From: a virus
IMG/VR virus record: IMGVR_UViG_3300020222_002989
Span: 1 to 38,361 of that record
Length of the DNA: 38,361 nucleotides
Strand: one strand, 5' to 3'
Below are positions 16,024 through 23,377 of this stretch, piece after piece. The position numbers were made by a program, and so were the translations under genes. The notes under the pieces were generated by a model that was not told the origin of the DNA, made no database searches, and saw only the letters and a list, made by a program, of their open reading frames with translations. Within the stretch, counting starts at the first letter, position 1, and the number at the start of each line of letters is the position of its first letter.

Positions 16024-16845
16024 CTACAGGGCCGGCACGTCCTTCTCGACGTCGAACAGCTTGATGACCTCCGGGTTGGACAGGTCGTCGAACGCCTGCC
16101 CGCGCAGCACACGCTGCTTCTGCTCCTCGGGGGTCTCCTTCTTGATCACCTCGGTGCTGGCCTGCGGCGAAGCCGCCGACGGCGCGGAGGCCAGCGCTCC
16201 CTGCAGGGACTTCACGGTCTCCGTCATGGGAGACAGGGCCGCCTGCAGGTCCTGGAGCAGCTTGGCCGTGAGCCCCTTGCCGAACTCCTCGAGCTGCGCC
16301 CGGGTCACCACCGTCGGGTCGCCCTGCCCCTCGGGAGCCTTCCCCTCGGAACCCTTCCCGTCGCCTTCCGGCTTGGTCTCCGGTGGCTTGGTCTCGACCG
16401 GCTTGGACTCCTCGGTCTTCTGCTCGGTCTTCTGCTCGGTCTTCCCTTCGACCTTCTCCTCGGTCTTCGGGCTCTCGACCGGCTTGGTCTCCTCGACCTT
16501 CGGGGGCTCATCCTTGGTGGCTACCTTCTGGAGCTCCACGAGGGCGGCCTTGACGTCGTCGATGCCCGCCGCGAGGTTCACGTCCAGTCCGTTGGCGGCC
16601 ACGGCCAGGGCCTCGAGGCTCTTGATCACGGGGGCCAGGGGGTCCTTGCCCGGGAGCGTGATCTCCGGGGCGAGGTCGGGCATGCTCTCGGAGAGCAGGC
16701 CGGCCGCGCCGGACATCCCGTCGAGGACGGCCTGGCCGGCCGGGTCGTCCAGGGGCTTGCCGGACTTGACCACGGCCGCGATCTCCTGGAGCTTCTGGAT
16801 GGCCAGGTCCAGCTTGTCGGCATCCACCTTGGGCTTCGTGCTCAT
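16024..16845 (-). CDS. Capsid scaffold-like protein
   Basis: A 273-residue acidic protein from an ATG at 16845 with SD GAGGAG. It is helical at the start (DADKLDLAIQKLQEIAAVVKSG), has an extended Lys/Glu/Thr/Pro linker with KTEQ repeats at about 128-170, then a helix LEEFGKGLTAKLLQDLQAALSPMTETVKSLQG and a charged C-terminal helix (EQKQRVLRGQAFDDL). High helical content, charge and a place between protease and capsid genes are what scaffolds show, so I propose that role. The frame stays open to an ATG at 16938; the extra 31 residues (NRLVPKGANGTPFVVIKRV) look protein-like, so an earlier start cannot be excluded. Confidence 0.6.
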   Translation of the reverse strand: MSTKPKVDADKLDLAIQKLQEIAAVVKSGKPLDDPAGQAVLDGMSGAAGLLSESMPDLAPEITLPGKDPLAPVIKSLEALAVAANGLDVNLAAGIDDVKAALVELQKVATKDEPPKVEETKPVESPKTEEKVEGKTEQKTEQKTEESKPVETKPPETKPEGDGKGSEGKAPEGQGDPTVVTRAQLEEFGKGLTAKLLQDLQAALSPMTETVKSLQGALASAPSAASPQASTEVIKKETPEEQKQRVLRGQAFDDLSNPEVIKLFDVEKDVPAL

Positions 16846-17109
16846 GCGATGCTCCTCGATCACCCTCTTGATCACGACGAAGGGCGTGCCATTTGCACCC
16901 TTCGGAACCAGTCGGTTCTCGAAGGGCTCCATGTTCACCAGCCGCCTGACCTTGAGGGTCTGTCACTCTTCCGAGCCATGGATGACTCCCAAGGACAACC
17001 TTGCGACAGGTATCCGGGGGCCGCAAGATTTTTCAGGATTCAGATTTCCAGGATGGGCAGGGGAAAGATAGAGAGGAGACGGGGAAGAAATCCCACAGGT
17101 CGGGGACAC

Positions 17110-18159
17110 CTACTCTTCCTGGGCTATCTCCTCGATCCGGTACTGCATGTTCATGCCCACGGACCAGCCGGTGAGCTTGCCGGCCTTGATGTCGGCCCAG
17201 ATCTTGTCGTTGTGCACCTTGTGGGTCTGCATCCAGTCGCCGAGCTTGATCTCACCCCGGTCGGTCTTCCAGCCCTGGCGCTCCTGCCAGTTCTCGAGGA
17301 GGACGATGTCGTCGTCGGTCACGGCGTAGCCGCCGTCCACGGAGTGGTGCACGCCCACGTCCCGGCAGTGCTCCATGTACCAGCACATGGCCTTCCAGAC
17401 CTCCCCCTCGTCGTAGACGTCCCCGGCGGCGCCCGTGGCGCTGCCGTCCGGGTTGGCCACGGTCTTGTCCACGACGCCCGGGCGGAGGATGCAGGCGGTG
17501 ATGATGCGCTTGTCGTCCTCGGAGACCTTCACCACGGTCAGCGGGAGAGCCAGGGGATCATACTGCTTGAAGACCCGGGAGGCGTCCTGCGCCTGCCCCC
17601 GGACATCCTTCACGACGGCGTCCCAGGTGGAAACCTCGGACCAGCCGTAGGTCTTCTGGAGGGCGAGGGAGTAGACCGAGGCGGTCTCGACGAAGGTGCC
17701 CTTCTTCGCGTTGGGCAGGCGGAGGACCGTGACGCCCGGGGGCATGAACCGGTTGACGGCCCGGATGATCTCCTGGACCAGGGGCTGGAGGAGAGAAGCC
17801 CGGACCTCGACGTAGACGGGCCCCTGGTCCGTGCTCTGAACGAGGTTCACCGCGCGGGAATCCAGGGCGATCGGGTCCAGGTAGGCCATGACCTCCCGGA
17901 TGGTGGGCGCGGGGATATCCGTGAGCTGGGTCCCGGCGTCCTTGGACAGCTTGTCCTTGTATCGGTTGGGAAGGCCTCGCTGGCTGGCGGCAATGGAGAT
18001 CTTCTGCTCGAGCTCCTCGGCCACCGCGTTGGGCTTGTCCCCGAAGTTGGTGTGCAGATCCCGCCAGACCATGACGAGCTCTTCGGTGGACCAGTATTCG
18101 GGGTTGTCCCGCCACTGGATAGCGTTCACGAGGGACTTGATCTTCTCAGCTTCGGTCAT
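17110..18159 (-). CDS. XkdF-like prohead protease
   Basis: A 349-residue protein. The second half matches the XkdF-like putative serine protease domain of PBSX-type phages: a strand VVKVSEDDKRIITACILRPG, DVYDEGEVWKAMCWYMEHC, a His-containing segment DVGVHHSVDGGY, then DIVLLENWQE and the closing block IWADIKAGKLTGWSVGMNMQYR. In this family the H and S residues (here HH and W-S-V-G) are thought to be catalytic in cleaving scaffold and capsid N-termini. The first half (helices with WSTEELVMVWRDLH, then PTIREVMAYLDP and PGVTVLRLP) is of unknown function. It lies between the portal-side genes and scaffold, its normal place. The start is an ATG 6 bases after the previous stop. Confidence 0.7.
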   Translation of the reverse strand: MTEAEKIKSLVNAIQWRDNPEYWSTEELVMVWRDLHTNFGDKPNAVAEELEQKISIAASQRGLPNRYKDKLSKDAGTQLTDIPAPTIREVMAYLDPIALDSRAVNLVQSTDQGPVYVEVRASLLQPLVQEIIRAVNRFMPPGVTVLRLPNAKKGTFVETASVYSLALQKTYGWSEVSTWDAVVKDVRGQAQDASRVFKQYDPLALPLTVVKVSEDDKRIITACILRPGVVDKTVANPDGSATGAAGDVYDEGEVWKAMCWYMEHCRDVGVHHSVDGGYAVTDDDIVLLENWQERQGWKTDRGEIKLGDWMQTHKVHNDKIWADIKAGKLTGWSVGMNMQYRIEEIAQEE

Positions 18160-18165
18160 GGTCTG

Positions 18166-18756
18166 TCACTCCGCCTTGGAATCATCGTCGTCCGGGACGT
18201 TCCCTATGCTTCGCACGTCCCCGAGGTCCGCGTCCAGGTTTCCCAGGCTTTCCGGCTGGACCTCGTGCATGTCTTCCTGATCCACCGCGCGGAGGACGGG
18301 CTTGTTCTGGGTCTCCGGGTCCTGCCAGCGGCCCTTCTGCGTGCGTTCCTCCAGGATGTCCAGGAGACTTCGCCCCTCAATCAGGGAGGTCATGAACTGC
18401 CCGGGCAGCTCGTCCATGGTCTGCTGCAGGGTGTAGCCCAGGTCCCGCCGGAGGATGATCGCCGCCTTGCAGACGATCGCCATCCTCTCCTTGAGGACGG
18501 CACCGATGTCGCTCCCGATGAGCCGAGGTCTGGTCCGGGGGTCCTGCATGCTCGTAGCGATGGCCTGGGTCAGCCTCTGCATGAACTCCCGGGCCAGGTG
18601 CTGGTTCATGCGCAGGTCTTCCTGCAAGGCCGGAGGGATCGAGATGCTCACCTCGTGCGATGCGAGCACGGGCATGTCTCTCGGGGGGGCCTCCTCACGC
18701 GGGCCCGTCGGGGTCGCGCCGAACCGGGGATCTCCCGGAAGAATGATGTTGCCCAT
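18166..18756 (-). CDS. Hypothetical protein between portal and protease
   Basis: A 196-residue protein. The ATG at 18756 overlaps the previous stop as TGATG and follows an SD (AAGGGGGG); an earlier ATG at 18795 is inside that gene and lacks an SD. Residues 45-135 are helical (ALQEDLRMNQHLAREFMQRLTQAI, ERMAIVCKAAIILRRDLGYTLQQT), the C-terminus is acidic (DDDDSKAE). I recognise no family. Overlap with its neighbour implies coupled translation; a minor head or assembly role is a guess from place. Confidence 0.65.
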   Translation of the reverse strand: MGNIILPGDPRFGATPTGPREEAPPRDMPVLASHEVSISIPPALQEDLRMNQHLAREFMQRLTQAIATSMQDPRTRPRLIGSDIGAVLKERMAIVCKAAIILRRDLGYTLQQTMDELPGQFMTSLIEGRSLLDILEERTQKGRWQDPETQNKPVLRAVDQEDMHEVQPESLGNLDADLGDVRSIGNVPDDDDSKAE

Positions 18757-19130
18757 CAGGAGTCCCCCCTTTCTGTGTTCCGGACGACCTGGCACTGGAC
18801 CTTCCTGGGAGCCAGGAGGTCCAGGGCCCTGTCGATGATCCGAGTCAGCAGGCGGGGCTCTCGGAGGATCACCTGGAAGGATCCCCCCGAGAGCTTCAGG
18901 AGGACGATCCCTCCCATGGGAACGCAGTCGGTGCAGGCGGCCAGGAGCAGCCCTTTGCCGAAGGCGATGGTCACCTGGTCATCCAGGCCCCGGACCTGGT
19001 GGCAGATCATGCAGCGGGCCTTCCCTTGCGAGAGGAGCCGCTGCGCCTCTTGCTCCAGGGTTTCTCTGGGGGGAGTCCCTGGGAACTCTGTCGGACCGGG
19101 TGTCCAGTCCTCCGATCTGAATGCGATCAC
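18756..19130 (-). CDS. Small zinc-motif protein after portal
   Basis: A 124-residue protein starting with GTG at 19130, which overlaps the portal stop as GTGA. Two CxxC pairs (C40/C43 in RCMICHQ and C66/C69 in ACTDC) separated by 22 residues suggest a zinc ribbon. The C-terminal half has paired strands (GGIVLLKLSGG, SFQVILREPR) and a helix, ending in KVQCQVVRN. The longer open frame upstream is antisense to nothing but out of phase with the portal gene and looks Arg/Gly-rich, so I reject it. The role is unknown; tight coupling to portal suggests a head-assembly link. Confidence 0.6.
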   Translation of the reverse strand: MIAFRSEDWTPGPTEFPGTPPRETLEQEAQRLLSQGKARCMICHQVRGLDDQVTIAFGKGLLLAACTDCVPMGGIVLLKLSGGSFQVILREPRLLTRIIDRALDLLAPRKVQCQVVRNTERGDS

Positions 19131-21070
19131 GATCCAGCCTCTTTCTCTTCCGGATCCTCGTGCGATCCTTCTTGGGGTGGTACTTCTTCTCGAGGTGTAC
19201 GTTCTGATTCCTTCCCTGACAGGAACTCCTGGCGAAGCGCTTCCTGGAGAGCAGGAAGCAGGTCTCCACTTCCTTCCGCGCCCAGGAGGGCGGCGGCCGT
19301 GACATGGTTCTTGGTCTGGAGGATGGCCGTGAGGATCCGGCTGGGGATGCGGGACCAGGCGCCGGCGAGGTCCTTGTAGTCCCGGCCAAGGATCTCCCCG
19401 GCGATCTCCCGCGACTCGTCGGGGGTCAGGCCGATCTCCGAGAAGATCTTGGTGATGTTGGCCAGCTCGGTCGGGTCCTTGGGGGGCCGGCTCAGGAACT
19501 TGGCCCGGACCACCTGGATGCCCAGCTCGGGCAGGACCAGGGTGTTCAGCGTGCTGGCCATCAGGTCCCGTCGAGGGTCGTGCACTTGCTCCTCGGTCTG
19601 CCGCAGGGACAGCATGGCCGTGGCCTTGTTCAGGTCGGCGTCGTCCCCGAGGGCCATTCGGGAGATGCGGTAGCCCAGGCGAGCGTCGAAGTAGCTGGCC
19701 TTCTTGTACTGCAGACCCAGGGCATCGTCGGTCTGCGCCTGCTTGGTTTCCTTCCACTCCACGGTCGGGGTCTGCGCAGCGACACCCGGGGTGGTATCCC
19801 TCCCGTAGGCGTGGATGATCCAGATCCCGCGTTCCCCCTTCTTCTTGCGGTCGGCGATCTGTTCCTGGAACCGCTTGACGGCGGCTGACATGGCTCCGGG
19901 ATGCCCTCCACAGATGGACATGATCATCTGCGGGATCTCCTGGTCGGTCACGACCCGCTTGTTCAGCTCGTCCAGGTCCCGAGTCCCTTGCAGGCTGGGG
20001 TAGCTCCCGCCCCACCTGCCGCGCCCGTACACATGGCTCCCGGCGTAGGGCAGCCGGAAGTGGAGCAGCTCGTTGGCCGGCAGGTAGTGATGCTCGACCC
20101 CCGTGGCGTCCTCGTACCTCTCCTTGTCCGAGGCCTGGAACTCTTCCATGTCCTTGTAGTACCGGCCGGTCGTCCGGGACATCACCCGGGGATCCCCGTA
20201 CTCCTTGAACCGGGCCAGGATCTGCCCCGTCGAGGGATTGATCTGGAGGTAGGGACGGAACCGCCGGGGCTGCACTTCCCGAGACCAGTCCAGGGCGTTC
20301 CGCTGGCAGATCCGGGACGTCACCACCAGGGTCGGGTCCTGCGTCTGCGCGCGGACCGTGGACGCCGGGACCCAGACGAACCGGGCGGGCCTTCCCTGGG
20401 TATCCCGCAGGACTTCCCAGTAGGCGTTCCCGCTCACTTCCAGATCCAGGCCGGTCTGCCAGCCCAGCTCCAGGAAGCTCATGTCCGGGCAGCATCGGGA
20501 CAAGAAGCCTTCCAGGTACACGGCCTCCTGGTACGCGCGGGAAGTGAGCTTCTTGATCTCCGCGTCCACTTCCTCGTCGGATACCTCCGGGGTATCCCCC
20601 AGGACCTCCCCGGACTTCCGGAGCTCCAGGGAGGCCCGGATCCGGGGCGTGATCGCCTGGGGCTGGCTCAAGGGAAGCCGGGGCGTGAACACCAGGCCAG
20701 CCGCGTACACGTTCACGCACAGCGCGTCCACGATCCCGGACAGGTAGACGGACAGTCGGTAGAGCTTGTACGCCTCGTCCACGTTCTCCGGGGGCTCCAG
20801 GTACGGATCGCCCGTGGAGAGCTGCTCCTCCACGTCCAGCCCGCCGAACAGGACCGAGCCCTCCACTCCCGTGTCGAGCTGCCTCCCCGTCGGAGAAGTG
20901 ATGGAAAGCCAGCCCACCTCAAAGGCGGGCCGATCCCCCGTGGCAGGAGCGGAAGACCCGTCCGCGCGGGTCTTGTCCTCTCCATTCCCTTCTCCGGTAG
21001 CCGCCTTCAGAGCAGCCTGCAATGGCCCGGGAAGACTCACGGGGGGATGCTGTGCGTCAATGTCGGACAT
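19127..21070 (-). CDS. Portal protein (PBSX/HK97-type)
   Basis: A 647-residue protein, first of the virion operon. The region 95-130 (AYKLYRLSVYLSGIVDALCVNVYAAG) is the typical portal entry, where paired helices are followed by an N-V-Y/A-G turn. Later segments fit portals too: ELGWQTGLDLEVSGNAYWEVLRD, LPANELLHFRLPYAGSHVYGRGRWGG, then a long helix with TRDLDELNKRVVTDQEIPQMI and the C-terminal EIGLTPDESREIAGEIL. The portal forms the dodecameric DNA channel at one capsid vertex. The C-terminal 30 residues are acidic and disordered. The SD GGGGAG lies 7 bases upstream. No terminase gene adjoins it. Confidence 0.85.
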   Translation of the reverse strand: MSDIDAQHPPVSLPGPLQAALKAATGEGNGEDKTRADGSSAPATGDRPAFEVGWLSITSPTGRQLDTGVEGSVLFGGLDVEEQLSTGDPYLEPPENVDEAYKLYRLSVYLSGIVDALCVNVYAAGLVFTPRLPLSQPQAITPRIRASLELRKSGEVLGDTPEVSDEEVDAEIKKLTSRAYQEAVYLEGFLSRCCPDMSFLELGWQTGLDLEVSGNAYWEVLRDTQGRPARFVWVPASTVRAQTQDPTLVVTSRICQRNALDWSREVQPRRFRPYLQINPSTGQILARFKEYGDPRVMSRTTGRYYKDMEEFQASDKERYEDATGVEHHYLPANELLHFRLPYAGSHVYGRGRWGGSYPSLQGTRDLDELNKRVVTDQEIPQMIMSICGGHPGAMSAAVKRFQEQIADRKKKGERGIWIIHAYGRDTTPGVAAQTPTVEWKETKQAQTDDALGLQYKKASYFDARLGYRISRMALGDDADLNKATAMLSLRQTEEQVHDPRRDLMASTLNTLVLPELGIQVVRAKFLSRPPKDPTELANITKIFSEIGLTPDESREIAGEILGRDYKDLAGAWSRIPSRILTAILQTKNHVTAAALLGAEGSGDLLPALQEALRQEFLSGKESERTPREEVPPQEGSHEDPEEKEAGS

Positions 21071-21087
21071 GTGGAATCTCCCCAGGA

Positions 21088-21117
21088 ATTATGCGACAAT
21101 CCGGGTATGCCCAGCAA
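21088..21117 (-). promoter_or_regulatory. Candidate promoter of the virion operon
   Basis: Minus strand TTGCTG (21112-21117), 18-base spacer, CATAAT (21088-21093); start expected near 21081, just before the portal SD. The -35 side overlaps the first codons of the divergent HTH gene at 21107, so a repressor on this DNA could control both. Weak -35, good -10. Confidence 0.4.
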
Positions 21118-21370
21118 GAGAACCCTGGAGACTTCCCCCAGCATATCCCCCGGCGAGAGGAGCCACGCCTGTCTCGCCACCGAGGAAAACCACCGGAAAC
21201 GGGTGGGCAGGATCCTGGTGGACCTGGCCCGCCGGGGAGGCCTGGACGTCCGATCTCTGGCCAAGAAGGCCAAGGTCCCGCTCGTCATCCTTCAAGGAGG
21301 CTCCCGCCGGCCCCCTCGAGCCAAGGCCATCGCCCGCCTGGCCCAGGTCGTGTCTCACCTGCATCCCTGA
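21107..21370 (+). CDS. Cro/XRE-like helix-turn-helix protein
   Basis: An 87-residue basic protein. Residues 44-85 fit a helix-turn-helix: GGLDVRSLAKKAKVP (helices 1-2), a variable turn, then a helix ending ...KAIARLAQVVSHL. The L-A-K-K-A-x-V-P block is the usual helix 2-3 of phage Cro/CI-type regulators. It runs opposite to the portal gene and its start overlaps the operon promoter region, so control of the virion operon is a reasonable inference. It ends 28 bases from the convergent ribbon-helix-helix gene. The SD is weak; the transcript may be nearly leaderless. The antisense frame here (21089-21364) is Gly/Gln/Val-rich shadow text. Confidence 0.55.
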   Translation: MPSKRTLETSPSISPGERSHACLATEENHRKRVGRILVDLARRGGLDVRSLAKKAKVPLVILQGGSRRPPRAKAIARLAQVVSHLHP

Positions 21371-21376
21371 CTCTCC

Positions 21377-21409
21377 TCAGAAGACAGCCGTTCCCTCGTC
21401 AGAAGACAG
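21377..21409. repeat. 11-bp direct repeat between convergent genes
   Basis: TCAGAAGACAG occurs at 21377-21387 and 21399-21409, 22 bases apart (two helical turns), across the ends of the two convergent regulatory genes. Role unknown. Confidence 0.6.
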
Positions 21410-21650
21410 TCAGCTCGAGGCCTGTCCGGCCTTCCCGGCCTTCTCCTTCCCGCTCCAGGTAGATTCGCCCTCCACGGGCATCCACGAGGAGACGGGCGTA
21501 CTTGGCCAGGACGCGGCGGATCAGGTCGTTCTTCCCCCCCGTCAGACGGACGGCAGCCTCCTGGGCGATCAGGTCCAGGTTCTTCCGATCCTCCTGGCTG
21601 AACCGCAAGGTCGTCTTCCGCCACCGGACGGGCGGCTTGCGAACGGACAT
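21399..21650 (-). CDS. Ribbon-helix-helix-type small DNA-binding protein
   Basis: An 83-residue protein. The ATG at 21650 has a strong SD (AAAGGAGA) 7 bases upstream; upstream ATGs lack one. Residues 10-55 fit a ribbon-helix-helix: a strand WRKTTLRFSQE, a helix EDRKNLDLIAQEAAVRL, a turn TGGKN and a second helix DLIRRVLAKYARLL. The rest is charged. RHH proteins bind DNA as dimers and often regulate phage or plasmid promoters. It is the first gene before the portal gene on this strand, separated by the convergent HTH gene, and has a sigma70-like promoter at 21717-21745. Confidence 0.6.
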   Translation of the reverse strand: MSVRKPPVRWRKTTLRFSQEDRKNLDLIAQEAAVRLTGGKNDLIRRVLAKYARLLVDARGGRIYLEREGEGREGRTGLELTVF

Positions 21651-21716
21651 TTCTGCTCTCCTTTGCTTCACTCTCCCCATATTTTCCACTCAGCTCTATG
21701 CTCCTGACAGGAGGAC

Positions 21717-21745
21717 AGGTTAATCACCCAACCCGGTGAAGTCAA
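21717..21745 (-). promoter_or_regulatory. Promoter of the ribbon-helix-helix gene, with ACAGG repeats
   Basis: Minus strand TTGACT (21740-21745), 17-base spacer, TAACCT (21717-21722). The -10 is followed by a tandem CCTGT pair (ACAGG at 21707-21711 and 21715-21719 on the plus strand). The same TAACCTGT occurs in the promoter of the XRE gene at 22855-22883. Confidence 0.5.
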
Positions 21746-21850
21746 GGGGAAACTTCCCGAAAGATTCCGTCCCGTACCGCACAAGTGCCACCCGGGGGCC
21801 ACCTGGGAGCCGTTTTCTTGACCCTCCTCTCGTTTCCCTACCTTGTGCCC

Positions 21851-21879
21851 TTGCGCTCCTCCACCCAGCCCGCTACACT
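21851..21879 (+). promoter_or_regulatory. Candidate promoter of the small membrane protein gene
   Basis: TTGCGC (21851-21856), 17-base spacer, TACACT (21874-21879), with the expected start two bases before the AGGAGG SD at 21888. Four of six matches in each box. Confidence 0.35.
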
Positions 21880-21903
21880 GGAAGCTCAGGAGGATCACGG
21901 GGC

Positions 21904-22074
21904 ATGCACGAAGAGAGAGATCGAGGCGACATCGACGACATCGGCCCGCTGGGCTACCTGCTCCACGACGAGATCTACACCCTCGAGAGAGACATCCGCT
22001 TCCTCAAGATCATCCTGCTCCTGTCCTGGCTCTGCTGGGGCATCACCCTCGTCAAGTTCCTGCTGTCCCCCTGA
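21904..22074 (+). CDS. Small single-pass membrane protein
   Basis: A 56-residue protein. ATG at 21904 has a perfect AGGAGG SD 10 bases upstream; the longer open frame before it is not SD-linked. Residues 1-32 are charged and soluble (GYLLHDEIYTLERDIR); residues 33-54 (LKIILLLSWLCWGITLVKFL) form one transmembrane helix. It could be an inner-membrane accessory such as a superinfection-exclusion or small lysogeny protein, but nothing in the sequence decides this. Confidence 0.65.
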   Translation: MHEERDRGDIDDIGPLGYLLHDEIYTLERDIRFLKIILLLSWLCWGITLVKFLLSP

Positions 22075-22123
22075 CACTCCCTTCCCCCAGTTCCTCGTTC
22101 CCTTCGACTGCTCTATTTCCCCG

Positions 22124-22152
22124 TTGACGGGAATGTCAATCTCCTGTAACAT
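22124..22152 (+). promoter_or_regulatory. Promoter of the winged-helix gene, with inverted repeat
   Basis: TTGACG (22124-22129), 17-base spacer, TAACAT (22147-22152). The -35 is half of an inverted repeat TTGAC-N6-GTCAA, and CCTGT abuts the -10 as in neighbouring promoters. Both suggest repressor control. Confidence 0.5.
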
Positions 22153-22214
22153 GGATGGAGGTAGGGTGGGGTGAAGAGGGGGGATAGGGGAGGGGGCAGG
22201 GACATCCACCTCCG

Positions 22215-22499
22215 ATGCCGAGGACATCAAGGTCAGAGCTACGGAAGATCCTGGCTGCCCGGACTCGCCGGGAGAGGCTCTTGCACAACCTGCGTTGCCG
22301 GGGCGGGGGAATGCCCTGGGCGATGGCCCGGGACTGCCTGGGCGGGAACCGATCCCAGACCCGAGGGGACCTCCGGTTCTTGGTGGAGTCAGGTCAGGTC
22401 CGGCTCCAGGAGAAGGAAGGGAAGGGCGGGGCCGAGCCGGAGACCTGGGTCTACTTGGACGAGGGGGCGTTTCCCTGGAGGAAGACCCCTGCGAGCTGA
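22215..22499 (+). CDS. Winged-helix-type small DNA-binding protein
   Basis: A 94-residue basic protein. Residues 17-82 fit a winged helix: a helix RRERLLHNLRCRG, a segment GGMPWAMARDCLGG, a recognition helix NRSQTRGDLRFLVESG, and a beta wing QVRLQEKE...ETWVYLD. The L-x-x-L-x-x-x-G-x-V-R pattern between helix 3 and the wing is the usual one. Its 3' end overlaps the convergent XRE repressor gene by 49 bases, so each transcript is antisense to the other. The leader is G-rich; the SD is weak. Confidence 0.6.
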   Translation: MPRTSRSELRKILAARTRRERLLHNLRCRGGGMPWAMARDCLGGNRSQTRGDLRFLVESGQVRLQEKEGKGGAEPETWVYLDEGAFPWRKTPAS

Positions 22500-22822
22500 A
22501 GCAGGCGAGCGTCCCTTGGCTCCGCCTGCACGACCCAGGGGATGCCCGGCCCCTGGTGCGTGCGGAGCCAGAGGGCAACGCCGTAGTGCAGGGGGGGTTC
22601 TCCGGGGGACTGCCGGAGCCAGGCCAAGAGCATGTGCCAGGGCGGGACACGCTGGCCGTGCTCGATGAGGCTGACGTAGGAAACGCCGTAGCCCAGCCGC
22701 TGGGCCAGGTCGGCGAGGGTCAGGCCCGCCCGCGTCCGGATGGCAGCCAGGAACTGGCCGAGCTCCTGCGCGGCGTGCGCCCGATGGGGCTGGAGGGGAT
22801 CGTCTTGCGCGGCTCGAGGCAT
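22451..22822 (-). CDS. XRE-family repressor (CI-like)
   Basis: A 123-residue protein. Residues 21-69 form a clear XRE helix-turn-helix: LGQFLAAIRTRAGLTLADLA, QRLGYGVSYVSLIEHGQRVP and a helix PPWHMLLAWL. The rest (70-123) has no recognised C-terminal dimerisation or peptidase domain. Such proteins act as repressors of phage development or as small regulators. The promoter at 22855-22883 has tandem CCTGT sites, suggesting autoregulation. It lies opposite the plus-strand gene at 22978, giving a divergent regulatory spacer of 155 bases. SD AAAGGA is 11 bases before the ATG. Confidence 0.8.
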   Translation of the reverse strand: MPRAAQDDPLQPHRAHAAQELGQFLAAIRTRAGLTLADLAQRLGYGVSYVSLIEHGQRVPPWHMLLAWLRQSPGEPPLHYGVALWLRTHQGPGIPWVVQAEPRDARLLQLAGVFLQGNAPSSK

Positions 22823-22854
22823 TGAAGTCAGAGATCCTTTGATCCGAGTCCTAC

Positions 22855-22883
22855 AGGTTACACAGGTTCGTGGATCCTGGCAA
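22855..22883 (-). promoter_or_regulatory. Promoter of the XRE repressor with tandem CCTGT sites
   Basis: Minus strand TTGCCA (22878-22883), 17-base spacer, TAACCT (22855-22860). ACAGGTT occurs twice on the plus strand (22853-22859, 22862-22868), 9 bases apart, across the -10 and the spacer. A good candidate operator for the repressor itself. Confidence 0.5.
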
Positions 22884-22921
22884 GTCCTGTTCTTCCGGGG
22901 GATACCCTGGGCTGCAATCTC

Positions 22922-22950
22922 TTGCCGGTTCCCGGGGATAGAAGTACCTT
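22922..22950 (+). promoter_or_regulatory. Weak candidate promoter before the 113-residue protein
   Basis: TTGCCG (22922-22927), 17-base spacer, TACCTT (22945-22950), 27 bases before the ATG. Matches are 4/6 and 3/6, so this is a weak call. Confidence 0.25.
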
Positions 22951-22977
22951 CGAGGGCAGATTGAAGGAGGCCATCCC

Positions 22978-23319
22978 ATGGCTCTCGTGACGCTCCAGAC
23001 TCTGATCGCTGCCAAGAAGTTCGGCGGCGGTAGCCGACTGTACGGGAAGTCGGCTGCCGATCTGAGCGGGATCGTCCGGTCGATCCAGGCCACGGTCAAC
23101 GAGACCGTGAACCGGATCAACGGAACGACCGCCTGCCACGCCCTCCAGGTGGGCACGGTCACCGGCTACTACGCCGGCGGGACCAACCACGGCTGGCTCC
23201 TGTGCGACGGGACGAACCCCCCGTTCGCCAGCAAGTACCGGATCCAGGATCAGAACACCGGGTCCCTGTACGACATCGAGTGCCAGGCCGGCGCCCTGGT
23301 CCTCGTCGGCCCGCTGTAG
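22978..23319 (+). CDS. Small protein with tail-collar-like motif
   Basis: A 113-residue protein with a strong SD (AAGGAGG) 8 bases before the ATG. Residues 1-50 are helical (TLQTLIAAKKFGGG, SGIVRSIQATVNETVNRING). Residues 55-113 are beta-rich and contain HGWLLCDGTN, close to the G-W-L-x-C-D-G motif of phage tail-collar domains, and end in ALVLVGPL. This suggests a truncated or minimal collar/fibre tip, or a virion attachment protein, but it stands alone between regulators and the glycan cassette. An independent cargo gene (moron) is possible. I would not assign more. Confidence 0.5.
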   Translation: MALVTLQTLIAAKKFGGGSRLYGKSAADLSGIVRSIQATVNETVNRINGTTACHALQVGTVTGYYAGGTNHGWLLCDGTNPPFASKYRIQDQNTGSLYDIECQAGALVLVGPL

Positions 23320-23377
23320 GATCCGGCGTTCCGGTCGGGGGGATTCTTCTCGCTCTTCATCTTCCTGGGGATTCCTC

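Noticed and set aside
17000-17036. CTTGCG / CGCAAG hairpin followed by a T-run on the plus strand
   Set aside because: It would terminate plus-strand transcription where no plus-strand gene exists; stem is only 6 bp with a 16-base loop, so probably chance.
15073-19302. Very long plus-strand open frame opposite capsid, scaffold, protease and portal genes
   Set aside because: Its translation is His/Val/Leu/Gly/Arg-rich text without domains, as expected for the antisense of GC-rich coding DNA; no SD or spacing supports it.
21089-21364. Minus-strand frame opposite the plus-strand HTH gene
   Set aside because: Lacks any motif and reads as Gly/Gln/Val shadow text; the plus strand gives a recognisable helix-turn-helix.
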